Below are positions 4,537-6,323 of a stretch of 6,323 nucleotides of DNA, in pieces. Made by a program: the position numbers and the translations under genes. How positions within the stretch are numbered: the first letter of the stretch is position 1; every line of letters begins with the position of its first letter. The stretch is from DATIXD01 sp035518875 (GTDB lineage Bacteria > Pseudomonadota > Gammaproteobacteria > Methylococcales > Methylococcaceae), in NCBI GenBank assembly GCA_035518875.1, contig DATIXD010000162.1:1-6323 (forward strand). The letters run 5' to 3'. The notes beneath the pieces are model-generated. The model did not search any database. It was not told the DNA's origin and was given only the letters and a program-made list of their open reading frames with translations.

Positions 4537-6323
4537 ATGAATGACATGGCTGAGCCGTGCAAGCCAAATACCGCGCCACGCCCGTTCATCCTCGTCGAAG
4601 GCGCCCGCCAGAACAACCTGAGAGGCATCAGCGTCCGCGTGCCCATAGGCAAGGTGACTGCGGTTACCGGTGTGGCGGGGGCCGGTAAGTCCTCCCTTGC
4701 CTTCGATGTGCTCTATGCGGAAGGCTATCGCCGCTACGTCGAGACCTTCAGTCCGTACGCCCGGCAATTCCTGGAGCGACTGGATCGGCCCGAGGCCGAT
4801 CGCATCGAGGGCGTGCTGCCTGCCATCGCCATCGACCGCACCACCCCGATCCGCACTTCCCGCTCCACCGTCGGCACCATGACCTCCGTCGCCGATTATA
4901 TGCGGGCGCTGTGGGCTCGCTCGGCGACGCTTTACTGCCGCAGCTGCGGGGAGGCCGTGCAGCGCCATTCGCCCTCGTCCGTCTTCGCTGTGCTTTTAGA
5001 ACGGGCGGAGGGAAAGCGCGCGCTCGTTTGCTTTCCGCTTTATGTGGGAAGCGTGAAACCGGAAGCGCTCCGGGACTTGCTGCAGCAACTGGGTTTCCGA
5101 CGCGTGCTGGAGCAGGGTAATGCGGTCGTTTTGGAAGAGGCCGGGCTTCTGGCGCACGAGGGAAACATCACGGTGGTGCTGGACCGAATCGTCATGGAGC
5201 CGGACCGTCGCGCGCGCATCATCGATTCTTTGGAATCAGCGCTGCATTTCGGCAAGGGACATCTGGAAGTGCCGATAGAAGGTCTGGTCGAGCCGCTCCG
5301 CTTCAGCGAACTGCTGCGCTGTGAGCGCTGCCAGCTGGATTACAGCGATCCGAGCCCTGCGCTGTTTTCCTTTAACAATCCCATCGGCGCGTGTGAAACC
5401 TGCAAGGGCTTCGGCCGCACCATGGACATCGATCCGGACCTCGTCATCCCCGACCCGCGGCTTTCCGTCAGCGAAGGCTGCATCAAACCCTTCCAGAGCC
5501 CCGTCAACAGCGAATGTCAGGAAGACTTGCTACGGTTTCTGCGGCGGCGGAGCATTCCGACCGACCTGCCCTGGCTGCGACTGAGTGCCGAGGACAAGCG
5601 GCTCATCTGGGAAGGCGAGCCCGGCGGGCACAAGTCTTGGGAGACGCGCTGGTACGGCATCTTCGGCTTCTTCGACTGGCTCCAGTCCAAGGTTTACCGG
5701 ATGCATGTCCGCGTTTTCCTGTCCCACTACCGGCGATACCTTCCCTGTCCCGCTTGCCGCGGGGCCAGGCTCAAGCCCGATGCGGTTCTGTTTCGCATCG
5801 CCGGAAAGACCCTGCCCGAGGTGGAAGCGATGCCCATCGCCGAATCAGAGGCGTTTTTCCGCACCTGGTCGGATGCCCCACACGACAAGGCAACGCAACT
5901 GCTGTTGCATGAGATCCGCGGACGCCTGCGCTTTCTCCTCGATGTGGGCTTGGGCTACCTCACCCTTGCCCGCCAGTCGCGCACCCTGTCCGGCGGCGAG
6001 GCGCAACGGGTGACGCTGGCCACCGCTCTGGGCAGTTCCCTGACCAGTACGCTTTATATGCTGGACGAGCCGTCGGTCGGCCTCCACCCGCGCGATGCCG
6101 GACAGTTGTCCGCAGTGCTGCGTAGGCTTTCCCGGGCAGGCAACGCGGTGGTGGTCGTCGAGCATGATCCCGCCCTGATCCGGGCTGCCGACCATGTCAT
6201 CGATCTGGGCCCAGGGCCCGGTCGCGAGGGAGGTGAGGTGGTCTACGAGGGGCCGTTGCCCGGGCTGCTCGAACAGAAGTGCTCGGTGACCGGGGCGTAT
6301 CTCGCGGGACGTCTGAAAGTCCC
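4537..6323 (+). CDS. uvrA: UvrA-family damage-binding ATPase, N-terminal half (truncated by window)
   Basis: UvrA dimers scan DNA for lesions and load UvrB, using two ABC ATPase modules. The first module is complete over the 595 codons seen: Walker A GVAGAGKS (45-52), LAFDVLYAEGYRRYVETFSP just after, ABC signature LSGGEAQR (484-491), Walker B LYMLDEPS with D510 and E511, and H-loop H543 (VVEHD). Zinc-binding CxxC pairs are all present at C134/C137, C262/C265, C286/C289 and C404/C407. A segment of about 125 residues between the first two pairs corresponds to the UvrB-binding region of housekeeping UvrA, though diverged, so this is not the short UvrA2 type lacking it. The phrase AIAIDRTTPIRTSRSTVGTM differs from the usual IDQKT form and recalls long, internally duplicated UvrA proteins. 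ATG 4537 is the first ATG in frame (4546 is the next); AGGA at 4519-4522 is rather distant. The second ATPase half lies beyond the window. Confidence 0.93.
   Translation, partial: MNDMAEPCKPNTAPRPFILVEGARQNNLRGISVRVPIGKVTAVTGVAGAGKSSLAFDVLYAEGYRRYVETFSPYARQFLERLDRPEADRIEGVLPAIAIDRTTPIRTSRSTVGTMTSVADYMRALWARSATLYCRSCGEAVQRHSPSSVFAVLLERAEGKRALVCFPLYVGSVKPEALRDLLQQLGFRRVLEQGNAVVLEEAGLLAHEGNITVVLDRIVMEPDRRARIIDSLESALHFGKGHLEVPIEGLVEPLRFSELLRCERCQLDYSDPSPALFSFNNPIGACETCKGFGRTMDIDPDLVIPDPRLSVSEGCIKPFQSPVNSECQEDLLRFLRRRSIPTDLPWLRLSAEDKRLIWEGEPGGHKSWETRWYGIFGFFDWLQSKVYRMHVRVFLSHYRRYLPCPACRGARLKPDAVLFRIAGKTLPEVEAMPIAESEAFFRTWSDAPHDKATQLLLHEIRGRLRFLLDVGLGYLTLARQSRTLSGGEAQRVTLATALGSSLTSTLYMLDEPSVGLHPRDAGQLSAVLRRLSRAGNAVVVVEHDPALIRAADHVIDLGPGPGREGGEVVYEGPLPGLLEQKCSVTGAYLAGRLKV

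Noticed and set aside
4529..4540. Three-codon mini-frame (ATG GCA AGA TGA) overlapping the uvrA ATG
   Set aside because: Its TGA overlaps the start codon in a way that could allow translational coupling, but three codons occur easily by chance and the AGGA before it does not distinguish the two starts.
4342..4968. Minus-strand frame of 208 codons covering the repeat and the uvrA start
   Set aside because: It is antisense to conserved UvrA sequence and reads through the inverted-repeat element, so it is a shadow frame.

Overview
The window looks like a chromosomal fragment from a fairly GC-rich bacterium carrying an AT-richer, rearranged accessory stretch on its left side. The UvrC resembles, from memory, those of Myxococcota, Desulfobacterota and related lineages. 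That placement is a weak inference, because no rRNA or other phylogenetic marker is present.

Layout: (1) At the left edge, a minus-strand reading frame of about 88 codons runs out of the window at position 1. It is not recognised. (2) Positions 266-604 hold no convincing gene. (3) Positions 605-1363 (+) encode an unrecognised 252-residue protein with a very basic, probably coiled-coil N-terminus. It is AT-richer than the right half of the window. A 10-bp inverted repeat lies outside it on both sides (37-46 and 1383-1392). (4) About 1547-2025 (minus strand) is a badly decayed transposase of the IS5-like DDE type, with an in-frame stop, frameshifts and internal deletions. (5) Positions 2026-2429 are non-coding but hold three separate palindromic structures. 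(6) Positions 2430-4280 (+) are a full-length uvrC. (7) Positions 4343-4482 hold a non-coding, terminally inverted, multi-hairpin repeat that looks like a miniature mobile element. (8) From 4537 (+) to the right edge is the N-terminal half of a UvrA-family DNA-damage-binding ATPase, cut by the window end.

The right half is thus a nucleotide-excision-repair cluster. UvrA-type proteins find the lesion (with UvrB) and UvrC makes the incisions on both sides of it. The two genes point the same way and are 256 bp apart, with the repeat element in the gap. The main biochemical oddity is that UvrC has lost two of the four cysteines known to hold a [4Fe-4S] cluster (now F171 and S175), while its two nuclease active sites look intact. 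I found no CRISPR array, RNA gene or clearly new multi-gene system. The unrecognised proteins at the left are the best candidates for novelty, but their function cannot be read from the sequence.
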